64,000 nucleotides of DNA, from NCBI RefSeq assembly GCF_020184175.1, contig NC_065531.1:36973213-37037212 (forward strand), written 5' to 3'. Shown one piece after another: positions 1-11,900 of this stretch. Below the pieces are notes generated by a model. That model was not told the DNA's origin and did not search any database. It saw nothing but the letters and a program-made list of their open reading frames with translations. Origin of the DNA: Aphis gossypii. Its lineage: Eukaryota; Arthropoda; Insecta; Hemiptera; Aphididae. Position 1 is the stretch's first letter, and each line of letters opens with the position of its first letter. The translations under genes were made by a program, and so were the position numbers.

Positions 1-759
1 CAAATTTTAGATATTGCTTCAACACTATATGAAATATATTTTTCATTAATTCGAAAAACGTTGAAACGTTTTGATATATGTATAATCAGTAGTTTAACAT
101 AACGTTAAAATTATACTTCTACTATAAATGGAAATCAAAACAAACAAATTAATATAATATAGGCAGACGCAGCTATGAGTTAAATTGAAAATTGAAATTC
201 GTAAATAGTGTTGAACAGCGAACACGATAATGTACCTACCTATTATACATATTATACAGAACGGCGTTTTATAATTATGTAAAAACAAACTATACTATGA
301 TAAATAATTATTGCATTCAAAATTGATTCTGATTATTGAGTTTGATTTATCAAATTATTATCTATTGGATGTATTTAAAATGTTTATATTTGCATCCATA
401 ATAATATAACAAAATCATCAAGTTTTTTTATAATAAATTCAGATTCTATTACACTTTTCGGAAGTTCTTTCTCAGTAATTATTTGAGTAAATACTTAATC
501 ACTACTCTCCTTCGTTATTAATACCTTACTAAAAGTACCACATCATCAAAATACATTTTTAAAAGTATTGATTAGTTACTTATCGTAAAATTTATGTTGG
601 GGAAAAAAAGTTTTTATTCAATAATTATAATTTTACTAATATTAGTTAAATAATAGGCACGAATTTTTTTTTCGTAATTTTGTCAGTGGGCGTTGTTTTG
701 GTATTATATTACAAAATATGATTTATCATTATGAGACGATGTTTATTTTTTTTTTACAG
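1..759. other. 5' flank, probably intron of the lipase gene
   Basis: This A+T-rich stretch has no exon that I can support. It ends in a long T run followed by ACAG at 756-759, a good acceptor for the first visible lipase exon. The lipase reading frame is already open at 760, in the middle of the fold, so this sequence is most simply the 3' part of an intron whose upstream exon lies outside the window. Confidence 0.6.
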
Positions 760-1023
760 AATACCTAATGCAGTCAGACATCAACGTCTGGATGATCGAT
801 TACAAAGACGTTAGTGCCGGGCCCCGTGAGTGTTATTTGGCTGCGGTGTACAACCTACCGGCTGTGGGAAAATGCGCTGCCTTGTTCGTGCGTAAAATCA
901 TTGAGCTGTCCGAGGTGGAAGTGCCTGAAGAGGCTATGCACGTGATAGGGTTTAGCTTAGGGGGCCAGTTGGCCAGTCAACTGGCCAAACATCTGAAGCC
1001 CATCAAATTGCCAAGGATCACGG
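760..1023 (+). CDS. Lipase exon a (nucleophile exon)
   Basis: Acceptor TTTTTACAG ends at 759 and the donor is at 1024 (GTGAGC). The frame is open from the first base, with a split codon at 760-761 and then Y-L-M-Q. It encodes NVWMIDYKDVSAG, an alpha helix with a conserved-looking ECYLAAVYN, and GFSLGGQLASQLAKHL with the nucleophile serine. The exon ends one base into a glycine codon. The ATG at 768 is internal to the fold and should not be taken as the start. Confidence 0.95.
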
Positions 1024-2886
1024 GTGAGCTACAACATATTATTATAATATTATTATAACGATCGCATCGCAACGATACTTATTATATACAGCTGTTATAG
1101 AGTTTCATGTACATAAATCGAATGAGTAAAATCAAATACATAATTTGCGTTTTGAGAATTCAGAATTTTTAAGTGTACTCGTCTTAATATCAATCGCACA
1201 CGATGTCGAATAAATGAACGTACGCAGTATCCGAAATTCAAGAATATCTCACTTAACAGCTGTACAATTAAGCATCATATAATATAATATATAATAATAT
1301 GTTAATGGAAATTTAAACAACTGTCAGTTATCAAACACAAATAGGCTTATTGAGCCTAATAGAAAATATAATACTAAAAGTAATCATAATTTATAATAAT
1401 AATAAGCTTAAGTAAATAACTCTACGGTATCAGATATTTGACCCAATCGATCTTGAATCATTCGACGTACATATTATTATTAGACTATTAGTGATACTTG
1501 TAAATAATACGTACGGCTATCAAAAAAACGTACTTGTATGTGAGTGCGTATTTGTGTAAATGTTTTGTGAACGGGTTATTTTTAAAGTATAAAAGTAATT
1601 CTTATCGTTACGCATGAATACGTTTGATTCATATCTATAATTTTAAATAACAAATATAGTAATCAATGTATAGTGCTTTGATTTCAGGACTAGATCCGGC
1701 TCTGCCGTTGTACTACAGCACGCACTTAAACAGTAGATTGAGTCGAAATGACGCCAAATTTGTGGACGTGATACACACGAACGCTTTGATCCAGGGCCAG
1801 TTGGCGCCATGCGGTGACGTAGACTTCTATGTCAACGGTGGATTAGCGCAACCTGGCTGCCACAACAGTTCAGGTGCGTGCATATATAATATTAAGAGAA
1901 TGATTTGTTGGCGTTTTTTAAAATAAGTTTTACGCTAAGATACTATTTTGGATATCCTAGTATCTCTATAAATAATAGTGTTTTGATATTGGGCCGAAGA
2001 ATGATTTTTTTTTTTAAAGTACATAATATTATTATCCATTTCCCACATTATATACTACTTATAATGTTTTTTCTCTTATACATTGGTTTAAATGTTATGA
2101 TTTTACAAAAAAAAAAAACTTAAAATATGTTGGTATTGTTATTTATTATTCGAATACTTTTTTTTTTTTTTTAAACCTACATGGCATTTACATTTATTCT
2201 GTTTTTGTTTTTTTTTTGTATATTTTATCAGCACCGATCAATTGTGATCATCACATGGCCCCAACTTACTTCGGTGAGAGTATTAGATCAAAAACGGGAT
2301 TCTGGTCGTGGCCGTGCCCGAGTGTATTCGATTACTTTTCTGGAAAATGTCCTCGTCAAGGGGATCACGAGCTGATGGGAGAGTGTGTGAACCATAGGTA
2401 AGCTCGCCGTTATTTTTACTTAATACTATTGTGATTTCTATTGATTTTATAATAATATTTATCAATAGCAATTGTCGGTCATCTTTGCGTTTTACACACA
2501 TACAAAATCATAGTGTAGTTGCTATAATATAACATAGTATTTTTGACAATTGTCCGCCCTAAAGAGGACAGTAGATGTATAAATTGTACTTCTTGTTAGG
2601 ACTTATATTTAATTGTTTTGAAATAATTCAAATGACTCAATAATTCGGGTACATCAGCTATAATAACAATAATAATTTCATATCCGACGACTGTGTTAAA
2701 CGATAATATACAATTTTGAAAAGTTTATTATGGCAATACGATAATCGCTCGAATCGACTTGATTATTAAACGGGTTTTGTATAAGTGATTATTATTATTA
2801 TTTTATTTTATCTTAGTGCCAGAGGTCAATATGTATTGCACACGAACAGTGAACCACCGTTCGCCCAAGGTGACTGGACACAGTGA
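760..2886 (+). CDS. Pancreatic-lipase-family secreted lipase / phospholipase A1-like enzyme, 5' partial
   Basis: Four exons (760-1023, 1688-1873, 2232-2397, 2817-2886) join in one frame of about 228 residues, ending at TGA 2884-2886. All introns start GT and end AG. The family is an alpha/beta hydrolase acting on lipid esters, usually secreted. Seen: the nucleophile Ser in GFSLGG (Ser codon 954-956), the catalytic Asp in GLDPA (Asp codon 1693-1695), FVDVIHTN, DFYVNGG and QPGC, the catalytic His in CDHHMAP (codon 2249-2251), FGESI, and the usual C-terminal PPFAQGDW. Missing: signal peptide, N-terminal strands and the HG oxyanion region, roughly 100 or more residues upstream of the window. The lid between the two cysteines (QPGC to NCDHH) has only 8 residues. 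In this family that suggests phospholipase A1-like specificity rather than a colipase-dependent triacylglycerol lipase, but this is inference. Family assignment is very sure; substrate is not. Confidence 0.96.
1024..1687 (+). other. Lipase intron 1
   Basis: It runs from GTGAGC to TTTCAG and splits a glycine codon after its first base. It is A+T-rich, and no other feature is seen in it. Confidence 0.9.
1688..1873 (+). CDS. Lipase exon b (aspartate and beta9-loop exon)
   Basis: It begins by completing the glycine of GLDPALPLYY, whose Asp is the second triad member. It continues through RNDAKFVDVIHTN and DVDFYVNGGLAQPGCHNSS, all typical of insect members of the family. The donor is GTGCGT at 1874. 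The cysteine of QPGC opens the short lid loop completed in the next exon. Confidence 0.96.
1874..2231 (+). other. Lipase intron 2
   Basis: It runs from GTGCGT to a T-rich tract ending TATCAG and splits an alanine codon after its first base. Long T and A runs fill it; nothing else is seen. Confidence 0.88.
2232..2397 (+). CDS. Lipase exon c (histidine exon)
   Basis: It encodes APINCDHHMAPTYFGESI, then a Trp/Cys-rich stretch with FWSWPCP and GKCP. The CDH histidine is the third triad member, and ESI after it is a family signature. The cysteines are probably paired in disulfides, as expected of a secreted protein. The donor GTAAGC at 2398 interrupts an AG|T serine codon. Confidence 0.96.
2398..2816 (+). 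other. Lipase intron 3
   Basis: It runs from GTAAGC to TATCTTAG. It is A+T-rich and no other feature is seen. Confidence 0.88.
2817..2886 (+). CDS. Lipase exon d (C-terminal exon with stop)
   Basis: It encodes ARGQYVLHTNSEPPFAQGDW followed by TQ and TGA at 2884-2886. Ending in a small beta strand and PPFA is the normal C-terminus of insect lipases, which lack the C-terminal PLAT/C2 domain of vertebrate pancreatic lipase. The ATG at 2816 opens a different frame and is not used. Confidence 0.95.
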
Positions 2887-3140
2887 ACACCAGGAACTTC
2901 GAAGAAAAGTCATGTCCTGCGTCCTGCCACCCACCTACCACTGTTATTATAACGTTCAAATAAATCAAGAAATTCGCAACTCACACGCCACTAGAACACG
3001 AAAATAATTATTATACCGTTGTGTTTTCGTTGAATATTTTATCAACTATTGTTTTATTTTTTATTTTAATGTATACTCCAATAAGCTTAGAACGGGTAAA
3101 ATACAATACAATATAACACTACAAATTATAATAGTGTTGT
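2887..3140 (+). other. Lipase 3' untranslated region (probable)
   Basis: Sequence after the stop becomes A+T-rich quickly. One canonical AATAAA lies 73 bases past the stop, so the untranslated region may be short. The right limit is a guess. Confidence 0.5.
2959..2964 (+). terminator. Probable poly(A) signal AATAAA of the lipase gene
   Basis: This is the first canonical AATAAA downstream of the lipase stop codon, at a plausible distance. In such A+T-rich sequence the motif also occurs by chance, so use is inferred only from position. Confidence 0.5.
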
Positions 3141-4810
3141 TTTGTTTCGTTTTGTTTTAAAACATGACAATAATATGGTACTATATATCGAACTAGTGAT
3201 TGATAATGAATATACTATGGGGAATGTCAATGATAAGAAAACCTATCGTTATAGAGAATAAAAATGTTTGTAAATTTAAAACTAAGTCCTTCATAAGTTG
3301 AATATATATAAATTTAAAAATATCGAATGTATATAAATAATACATTTTTTTTAAATGTATGGTATACATAATTTGACATAAAGTTAAAAGTTTTAAAAAA
3401 ATAAACTTTTCTTGTGTGGTTCTGTAGAAATCCGTATCCAATAAAGAAAAATAAAATGCAATAAAGAAAAAAATACAATACTTTACAACGAAGCAGCTAT
3501 ACCCTCCAAAAAATTGGATTGGCTTCGATTACCGATTCTTTATCGTCATTCATCATTCATCTAGTATTGTCTTATTAACCTAAATACTATACATGAAACC
3601 ATAACCATTGACTACTAGTGGTGACCTGTGCAGATAATGTATGTACTAGAATTTGCAGAAATCGGTTTATGTGTTTAAGGTTATAATACACCTATCCGGT
3701 ATACAGTATACATGTAAGCAGGCTGTAGGATAGGGAACCATACAAAAATAATGTTACTTGACACATGCAAAACACGATAATTATAAAAATAAAATAGAAA
3801 TCCATTGCGTTAATTAAAGAAAATAGCATTATTTAGAGTAGTTATAGTATTACGGCGATGGCATAATACGAGTATTATACAAAATCTAATTATTGAAATG
3901 CAATAATGTTTTCGTATAACATTATGTAAAATATATTATTACGAGTTTATATATGTATTATACGGGTATAATTTATGCGACGTGAAATGATGTGGTTTAG
4001 ATGGAATTTTTATGATGAACGAAAATTTAATTCCACTCGTAAGTTGGGTACGTATTTTAGGTTTGAAATGAAATATAATATGCATATAATAGGTTATGAG
4101 ACGTATTATTATCGTACAACCATGCCAGTAGAATGCAATAGAATAATCTGGGATTCGTAATCTGTAATTTAGTAATTTTGAATTTAAATAAATCGATACT
4201 AATCAGTGAAACACCATCTGCAGTAGTATAGCTAAATAAAAAAACTTCACCTCGAAACACTATACTACAAAAATAAATACTTTAAATGATTTTGGACATT
4301 GGTAATTATTCCAAATGTACGAATCGCGTATTTAATTCAATTTTTGATGTATTATGTGTATGGAACTGCATGAAGATATAACAATTGGAAATGGTATCTT
4401 GCAGTCATGTGGATGATCTCTAAAGTAAAGTGTATTTTATCAAAGATTTTTTCCTCAGAACTTTATAAGGATAATAATATATCTGCAGTAAAAATTATTT
4501 TTAAGCTTTTAATTTTTAGAGGAAAGAATATTATTAATATAATTTTTATTTTATTCCTTGTTAAAAAGACGCATATTTTGGAGTTGCCAATACTACACTG
4601 TTATACGCGTACTTATTAAGTCGAAGTATAAATGCGAGAAAATCTAGTCGTGTTGGGCCCGAAAGGTTGAAAATAGCTTCACCACGATTGCCTGTTAACG
4701 ATAAAATAAGAGCGTCTAAAATTGAAAAAAAAAACAAATAGAAGATAGGTACGTACTCTTCTTCATTCGAATCTGTATATATCAGTAATTTAGTGTTTGT
4801 GATGTTTTTA
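3141..4810. other. Intergenic, nothing identified
   Basis: A+T-rich sequence with only short chance open frames on both strands. No transposon coding signature, RNA gene or splice-site-flanked frame was recognised. Confidence 0.5.
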
Positions 4811-5420
4811 ATTTTTCCCGTCGAATAACATGCTATAGATTACGCTCGGCGTGGTGTGTATATCATATAATAATCATTATTATTGGCGTATCGTATACGC
4901 GTTGACCGGGCATTGTGTGTATTACGATATTATAATATTGTCTATGCATGATTTACGGGAGTTATTTTAAACCGTTCATCCACATAATTTATTATTACTG
5001 TACTATTACTGTTGTATATAATAAATTATTTTCCCCGGCAGTGGCGAATGTCATTCGTATAAATATTTCGGTCACACTAGACTCCATTACATACTGCCGA
5101 GTTGTATGCAGGTGGCGCAAGGGTTTTATTGTTCGAAAAATAATAATTCTCCCGACAAGAACCACGCGAAATTGATTATACTTTTGCACGAGCGAATTCA
5201 GTCGGCGTCTAAGCGTCTCGCCTACGAACCGTAAACACAGTGCACAGCATAATATTATACAGGTGTGATACAGTGTGTATAATGTACACATATTATACAG
5301 TGCGCGGGGAGAGCAAAAGCGCCTCGGTGACAAGGGCGAGACATTACAAAATTGCTCGTCACGCGTAGTGTCGACGACGTGTACCGGTCGAGTTTTATGA
5401 TAAAGAAGAGCCGAAAAAAA
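4811..5420. promoter_or_regulatory. CG-dinucleotide-rich island (possible promoter or noncoding first exon)
   Basis: Compared with its flanks this stretch has many CG dinucleotides and more G+C. It contains an arthropod initiator-like TCAGTC at about 5199, followed by a run rich in GTCT and CG. The open frames inside it overlap in several frames and have no recognisable motif. A promoter or enhancer role is inference from composition only. Confidence 0.3.
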
Positions 5421-8165
5421 TCACTCTTATTAAGAATAATGAAACGTCTCGTATAATACCGAACGTAACTTATATACGTATAATATACCTATCGTGATGT
5501 ATGGTGTTTGTATAATAATATATACTCGCCAATTCGATGCTTTCATATTTTATAACAAATTATTCTCATTTATTTATGCATATACAGGTACCATACTGAA
5601 AATTATTATAGATCACGTCATATCAAACCTTCGTATCTGTGGTAATTATTTTCATCGCAATTATAATAAACGTCATTTGAAATAATATTATATATGCATT
5701 ATGCACATATATTAATTACATAATGATATAAGAGTATATTATATTATGATTTTAACTGACAAAAAAAAAAATTGATTTTTTTTTCAAACGGGCTTTAAAT
5801 GCTGAACCTGATCGACGAAGTAACAATAGTTGATTTTATGAGGTACTACGTCTATTTTTTGTTTTTTAAGTAGTTTTGAAAAAAAAAATATTAATTATTA
5901 GCCTAAATGTGTCATATTATGATAGATCTTTAATCAATTAAAAATATTATTCAGTGCGTCCATACACTGTGATCAATAAAAATCATTTTTTAACTGTGTT
6001 AAAAATTTGAACTAATTATCTAAATATTTACCAATAAATTATTAATATAAAGTTAATAATTTGTTAGTATAAGATGTAGTGGCGCCTATATATTATATGC
6101 AATTTAATATGATTCAATATTATAAGAATAAAATGCCACGCATAAGTATCATATATTTCTTGCGTTAGATAAAATAATATACTCAATAAAACCGTAATAA
6201 TATTATGAAAAAATATGTTTATTTTGTTCAAAATAGATTTATAATTTCAATTTGAAAAAAAATGTACTATAACAATTTTTTTCTCGTAAAAATAGTAAAT
6301 TGGGTGAATTTATTATTATTGACCTCAGGGCTCAGACAGATCAGTGATCGGCTGTAAAATAGATTTGTGACATTAAATAGCCTATCATCGAAGGGTTTTT
6401 TTGTGTTACTTGTGTATGATCTAAAGCGTGAAAGTAATATTGGTTTATTGTCTGTGTGATACGGGGATATTAGGTTTTTTTATAATCATACGCCATAGAC
6501 ACCATACATTGATTTAGTTTGCAGAAGTTCACAATTCGATGCGTTTCAATTATATCTAAACTAAGTTATATGTAAGACGACTGTCATATTATATACATTG
6601 TTATATAGTCGTTGTGGACAATATTTTAAACGTGACCGATGTAATTATGATATACAATTAAGATTATTTATATTTTGCAGATAGGTATTGTATTATATTT
6701 TTATGTAGTCGATTATTTTTTGAAAAAAATAATGTAAAGCTCGTAAAATGCAATATTTAACTTTACTTGGTTGAATTATATTAGAGAATCTGTCAAAGTA
6801 CAAAAACTAAAATAAGTAGGTACTAATAAAGCATTATAAGTGTTTTCGCGGTAGCACATAAAATTATATTGTGTGCGTACACAGTGTACACAGCTCTGTA
6901 TGACAATAGTAGGTACCTAGCTCACCCCACAATTAGTATTATAATATTATACAGGTTTTTTTGTTTTTGTCGTTAAATATTTAGTCTGAATTCACGCATT
7001 GTGTTTTTGATCAAAGAGAATTAAAATTCGGTTTTTTGTGGATAACTTGAAGTGATTAAAGTGATTACTAGAGTTTTCCTGTGTTATTGTGTCAGTAATA
7101 AATTCATATGATGACTTTTTTTAAAGAACAAAAGAGAGCGAGAGAGAAAGTGAAAAAAATTATCCTATGAATATGTTTTTCCCGTTAATATATTTTTATT
7201 ACATGCATGGAAATCTTCTCAAATGATACTTTACCGATCAAAACAATATTTTTAGAATTTTACATTCATTTTCTAGAGTAGATTTAAGTAGTTCCACGAA
7301 TTTATCGACGGGATGTCTCACACACAGTTTTCCCGTCACACTTGTAACTTTTTTAAGTACCTTATTATCATAATACAATATTATAGGTATTACTGAAGTA
7401 GTTATATATTATGCCAATCAATACGTTATGATAAGTAATTTATTATTTTATCGATTTACAAAACCATAGTATAGCTAGTGGATGGACCGCAATTATATAC
7501 AGGGTTATTTACCAAGAAACAGTAATTTATATGTACGATATTTCAGATTTCAAATTTAAATTTGTAGATCTCATTTTATGCGTCTTTAGAAAAAGTCATA
7601 AAATATGATTGATATCTATATCTATAACTGATACTCATTTAAAACAGACCAGTGTTATAGGAAATAGTTGGTTGAAACGTTTTTAATATTCAACATTCAT
7701 AATAGCTTTTTTGATAATTAAAACGTTGTTTCGTGAACTATTCTATTATGCATATACGTTCACACCCAATAAACTGAAACAGAGAAAGAAATTGTAGACT
7801 GCACGTTTTTGTCCGAAAATAAAAAATAATTAATTAATGGTAATTTTTTCATCATTTTTTGATAAACTGATGAGTGATGGAATTTGAGCATGAACTTAGC
7901 CACTCCTTAACGTTTGAATATACAACTATCTAAATGAGTTTTATTTATTCAAAATATTATAATATCCAATCCGTTTTGAATACCACGAGCAAAAAGTACT
8001 CGGTATCTATTGTTTACTACGGTACTTTGCTGATAAAACTTTTCGGTATTTAATGGTGTGCGTGTATAGTATATATTTTGCGATTGCTCGATTTACGGTA
8101 TGAGGGTTCAACAATTATTATTTAACGGACTACGGAAAAGATGATCGTGTCATCATATCACTGGA
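5421..8165. other. Intergenic or intronic, nothing identified
   Basis: Long A+T-rich stretch with poly-A and poly-T runs and a short GAGA-type run at about 7134-7152 (AGAGCGAGAGAGAAAG). No gene is supported. Confidence 0.5.
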
Positions 8166-8965
8166 ATATAATATCATATTATAGTGCCATATTGCAACCC
8201 ACCTTAGGGATGTGTGAAGGGCGACGGAGTTCAACAGGGATCGTGTGCGGCGCATTTACGAGAAACTCGTCGACGCGATAACCCCGACGGATACGCTCCC
8301 GTCGCCGGAGACTTAAGTCTCGAAGCTCGGGGTCATCCGGACGATCGGAGGTAATAAAGTGTGTTGACCACGAGATTAGAGACGGATTAGAACGGATCAC
8401 ACGGCGGGTAAATGGTCGGCGTGCTGGGGAGTAGGAGTCTGTGGTGGTGATACCTACGTCGGGCGGACGATGGTGGAGGGAGTGTGGAAAAACGGCCCGG
8501 TCATGTGACATCTGTGGCGGTGGCGGCCGAATAGTATAGTGATACCGGAAATACGCCTCTCATGTTATTATAATTTCACACAGGTCCACTGCTTCGCAGC
8601 CAGCATCGGCAAGCGCGGAGTGGAAGCTGCAGTTATATATCCGAACAGAAAACAATGGACGCGCCCCTCTCTTCTCGCTCTCGACAGATCCCTCAACCCC
8701 AGCCTCTGCACCGATTGCGGTGGTTGCATTGTTCTCTCGACCGATTCCGAAATTCATCCGATCTGATGTGGACCGGTGGCGGGCCCGCGGGGAAAACCCC
8801 ATCCCGAGGCTATGTTATCATAATATTATCGCCGTCACACCTTATACGATTACCTCTACTCGCTGCCACCGGCACCGTCGTCACGACACCCTCCATCGTG
8901 CTGCGCCGCAATCGCGCGAGTATATACCGACTGATTGTCGTCGTCAAGTCGATAATTAACTACGC
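8166..8965. promoter_or_regulatory. Large G+C- and CG-rich island
   Basis: The richest G+C block of the first 16 kb. Both strands carry open frames of 75-110 codons (minus 8179-8511; plus 8539-8766 and 8655-8975), as expected where stop codons are rare. Their predicted products are Arg/Ser/Pro-rich with no motif. I read it as a regulatory island or noncoding exon, not as a protein gene. Confidence 0.35.
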
Positions 8966-9994
8966 ATTTATCTGATGTAATGTAATGTGCGTATATTTAT
9001 CTAAGTGACCCAGTATGGGCTAGGGAGAGGGGTTATTGTAGTCATACTAGTAGGACAATGGGATGTTATGGTATATATTATATTATTATGTAAATCAAAA
9101 TACTGAGAATTTTATCGAACGAATACACTACACGGAACCATAATGTGTAGAAAGTTTTACCCAGTAATTCCGAATTATTATGTCTCATCGTTTTATATTT
9201 TCTTTTACGTACTATAATGTCAATAAATTTGGTGATCATTTGATCATTTTTTCATAGTTTGCTTTTTTTTCGTTTGAATAATATTCAAATAATGTCTTTA
9301 AAAAACTATAAATATTTTAAAAAGTTAGGTGTAGCAGTTAAAATATATATATTTTTAATGTGACTTCAGACTTGCATTTATTATTACAGCCATTTAGAAA
9401 CGCTTTTAAAAATACTTTATGTGTAATTAATTTATTTTTTTTAAAGTGTTCGCAAACCATGTACAAAATGTAAGCTTTTTAAAAATGTGACAATTACAAT
9501 TTGTGTGGTCAATAATTCCACCAATTCAGTTCAACTAAAAAATTTAGGTCAGACAAAAAAATATATTATCGTAATTACTTTTACGATTATCATTGAATGT
9601 AAAACATTGATTAAAGTCTGACTGCACTGACTGCAAAGAAAAAAAATGTTATGGGTTGAAAGTCAGTCATTAGCGAACAGAATTTGATTATTAAATGTAA
9701 ATTACTGAATTATATTGACTATAATAATTTAGTATATTCATAGAAAATATACATTTTTTTATTTATTAGCTAGTAGAATAAACTATAGGTCAACAATTAA
9801 AATAAATAAACACAATTTAGGTTATTATAAATTAGTATAGGTTCATATTATATATAAGATAATTAATACACCTAAGAATATAAAATGTAATCTAATGTAG
9901 TTACACTTTGCATACTATTAGAATAAAACAATACTAATATTATTATAAGATTATAAATGTACAAAGGTGTAGATAATTTATAATTTATTGATCT
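8966..9994. other. A+T-rich, nothing identified
   Basis: No gene, RNA or mobile element signature seen. It adjoins the retrotransposon remnant on its right, but no ORF2-like reverse transcriptase frame continues into it. Confidence 0.5.
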
Positions 9995-10980
9995 TTACTT
10001 AATAAAGTTGTTAACAGTGACAAGAGGGGCTATAAATGAAAGAAGTAAATAAAGTTTCGATGTTTGGACAAAAAAGGTAAGGTTTTGATTGGAGAAAGTA
10101 GCTTGATCATACAATGGTTTACTGAAATGTATTGTGATTGAAAGTCGATTTAGGAAAGTTGTCATTAGTTTTGGGAGTAGAAAAGACACGTTTTACTGTT
10201 TTAGTCATGTTTGACTATTGGAATATTTGATTTTTTTTATAAGCTATGCAGTCTTTGTAATTCGCTGGGGTAACTATCATGAAATAGATCGTACCTAGCA
10301 AGAGAATCTGGTGGCATATTGAATACGTCTGATTCATTTTTTTAACCACATCTGATACATCGTGGAACGTGATTGTAGTAACTCTGAGTGTGCCAAAAAG
10401 GCAGACAGTGTTGACATTGAATAAGGTTTTTCGACAATTATTTTGATATGTAAAAGAAATTCGATTTTGTATAAGTCCAATTTATTATTGGCTTTATTTA
10501 GTTCGACAAAAAAGAGAGGCAAAGGTGATTTATTGGAGAATTGCCTAATATTATCAATTATATGTATTATAATTATATGTGGGTGACCTGATGCTCAAAT
10601 TCTTAGAGAGCGGAAATTATATCTTCACATGAAGTAGAAGGGTGGAGTTTACGAATTACCCCCCGTAATGAACAATATTAACCTTTTGTTGGTAAGAATG
10701 AAAATTGTTCTCAATTAGATATTTAATAAGTAATCTATAATACTCATAGAAATGAGTGTGAATTATCAAATATGCATATGTGGTTTTACAGATTAATTCT
10801 ACTGAGTTAATAAATTGATATCATATTTGAGATAAAACTGGTAGAATTATTCACGTCTTTGATAAACATTGGAGGTAGTTTTGGAGAAACTGTATAAGAG
10901 TAAGATTGGGTCTTGTTTGGAAGTGCATTTTTATTTAAATCATCTAGTGTAGCGAGAATTGAGTACCAATTTAGACTTAT
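9995..10980 (-). pseudogene. Degenerate jockey-type non-LTR retrotransposon ORF1 (gag-like)
   Basis: Read on the minus strand across several frames, the order of motifs is that of the ORF1 nucleic-acid-binding protein of jockey/X-element retrotransposons. They run: NWYSILATLDDLN near 10940-10970, PPMFIKDVNN near 10860-10890, YYRLLIKYLIENNFHSYQQK near 10690-10755, VIRKLHPST near 10650, PLFFVELNKANN near 10490-10520, zinc-knuckle CQHCLPFWHTQSYY and PRCIRC near 10345-10410, and PANYKDC near 10270. At least three frameshifts and several stops break it, so it cannot encode a protein. No ORF2, poly(A) tail or target duplication was found with it. The protein would normally bind the element's RNA in a particle. 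Family known; copy clearly dead. Confidence 0.88.
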
Positions 10981-11653
10981 GAATATGTTTTATTATTTAT
11001 CCTCTAAAAGTCTAAAAGCAAAAAAAAATGTTTGCTTGAGATTGAATTTTTATTTATTTTACCACGATTATTAAGCGGTTAGGTCGGCGATTATATTATA
11101 TAACAACAATTATAATTGCATACAAAAAACCGATAACGGAGCGAGCTAAATGACCGTGGGTTCATTGTGCGGTTGCCTTAAGTACTGGGTAGAAAACATT
11201 ATTGTCTTAGTATTTTATATTATCAGGTAATAAATTATTTATTAATAACACCAAGTTAGATTGGTACAAAGCAACTTAAGACGAAATTTTGGAAACACAA
11301 TTTTACCAACAAATTTAATTTATTCAAAATATTTGCTTTTGCACACGTATGTCAATGCGTTATTCAGTAATATTTAAATATGTATGTTAACCTAATAAGT
11401 TTTATAAATTATTGGCACGATTAACACGCAGTGATACAGCTGATGTTCGTAAGTATAAATACATTAAAATGGATTTATTTATTCATTTTATATTTTATAA
11501 TTACTTGGTTATTATTTTAATAATAATCCATCATCGATTCAATATATTTTATTTATCAATAATTATAGCATGTGGATGTGGTTATATAATGTGGTTGGAT
11601 AATTGAAACAATAGGGTTACAATATTTTCCTTCAACAACTAAGTACCCACAAG
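10981..11653. other. A+T-rich, nothing identified
   Basis: No gene supported. The short plus frame at 11412-11606 is hydrophobic and A+T-biased, consistent with chance. Confidence 0.5.
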
Positions 11654-11900
11654 CAGTGGCGTATTTTAAATAAATTCTGGGGGGGGGGAATAAAATTTTA
11701 AAAACTCTATCTGAGTAACACAAATTTTAATTAAGATACTGCAGCGATACTCCACACCAAAATAATCCAACTGTCTTAGGCAGGCAGACAGTCTATCTAC
11801 ATCATTAAATTATTAGAAAATCCGTAATAAAATATTTATTTATCATTAAGGAACTTTTTTTTTGTTCTGTGGGGAGGAATGATCCAAAAAAAACATATAT
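11654..11900. mobile_element. Possible hAT-type transposon end (CAGTGGCGTA plus G run)
   Basis: CAGTGGCGTA starting at 11654, followed about 15 bases later by a run of ten G (11679-11688), is a layout often seen at the ends of hAT-superfamily elements in insect genomes. I could not find a matching inverted end or an 8-bp duplication, so this may be a truncated remnant or chance. Confidence 0.3.

Noticed and set aside
768..770. ATG at the start of the first lipase exon as translation start
   Set aside because: The residues before and after it are internal to the lipase fold, and the exon has a clear acceptor at 759; starting here would lose the signal peptide and N-terminal strands.
8655..8975. 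106-codon plus-strand frame in the 8.2-9.0 kb island
   Set aside because: Competing frames exist on both strands, composition is Arg/Ser/Pro-rich and no domain is recognisable.
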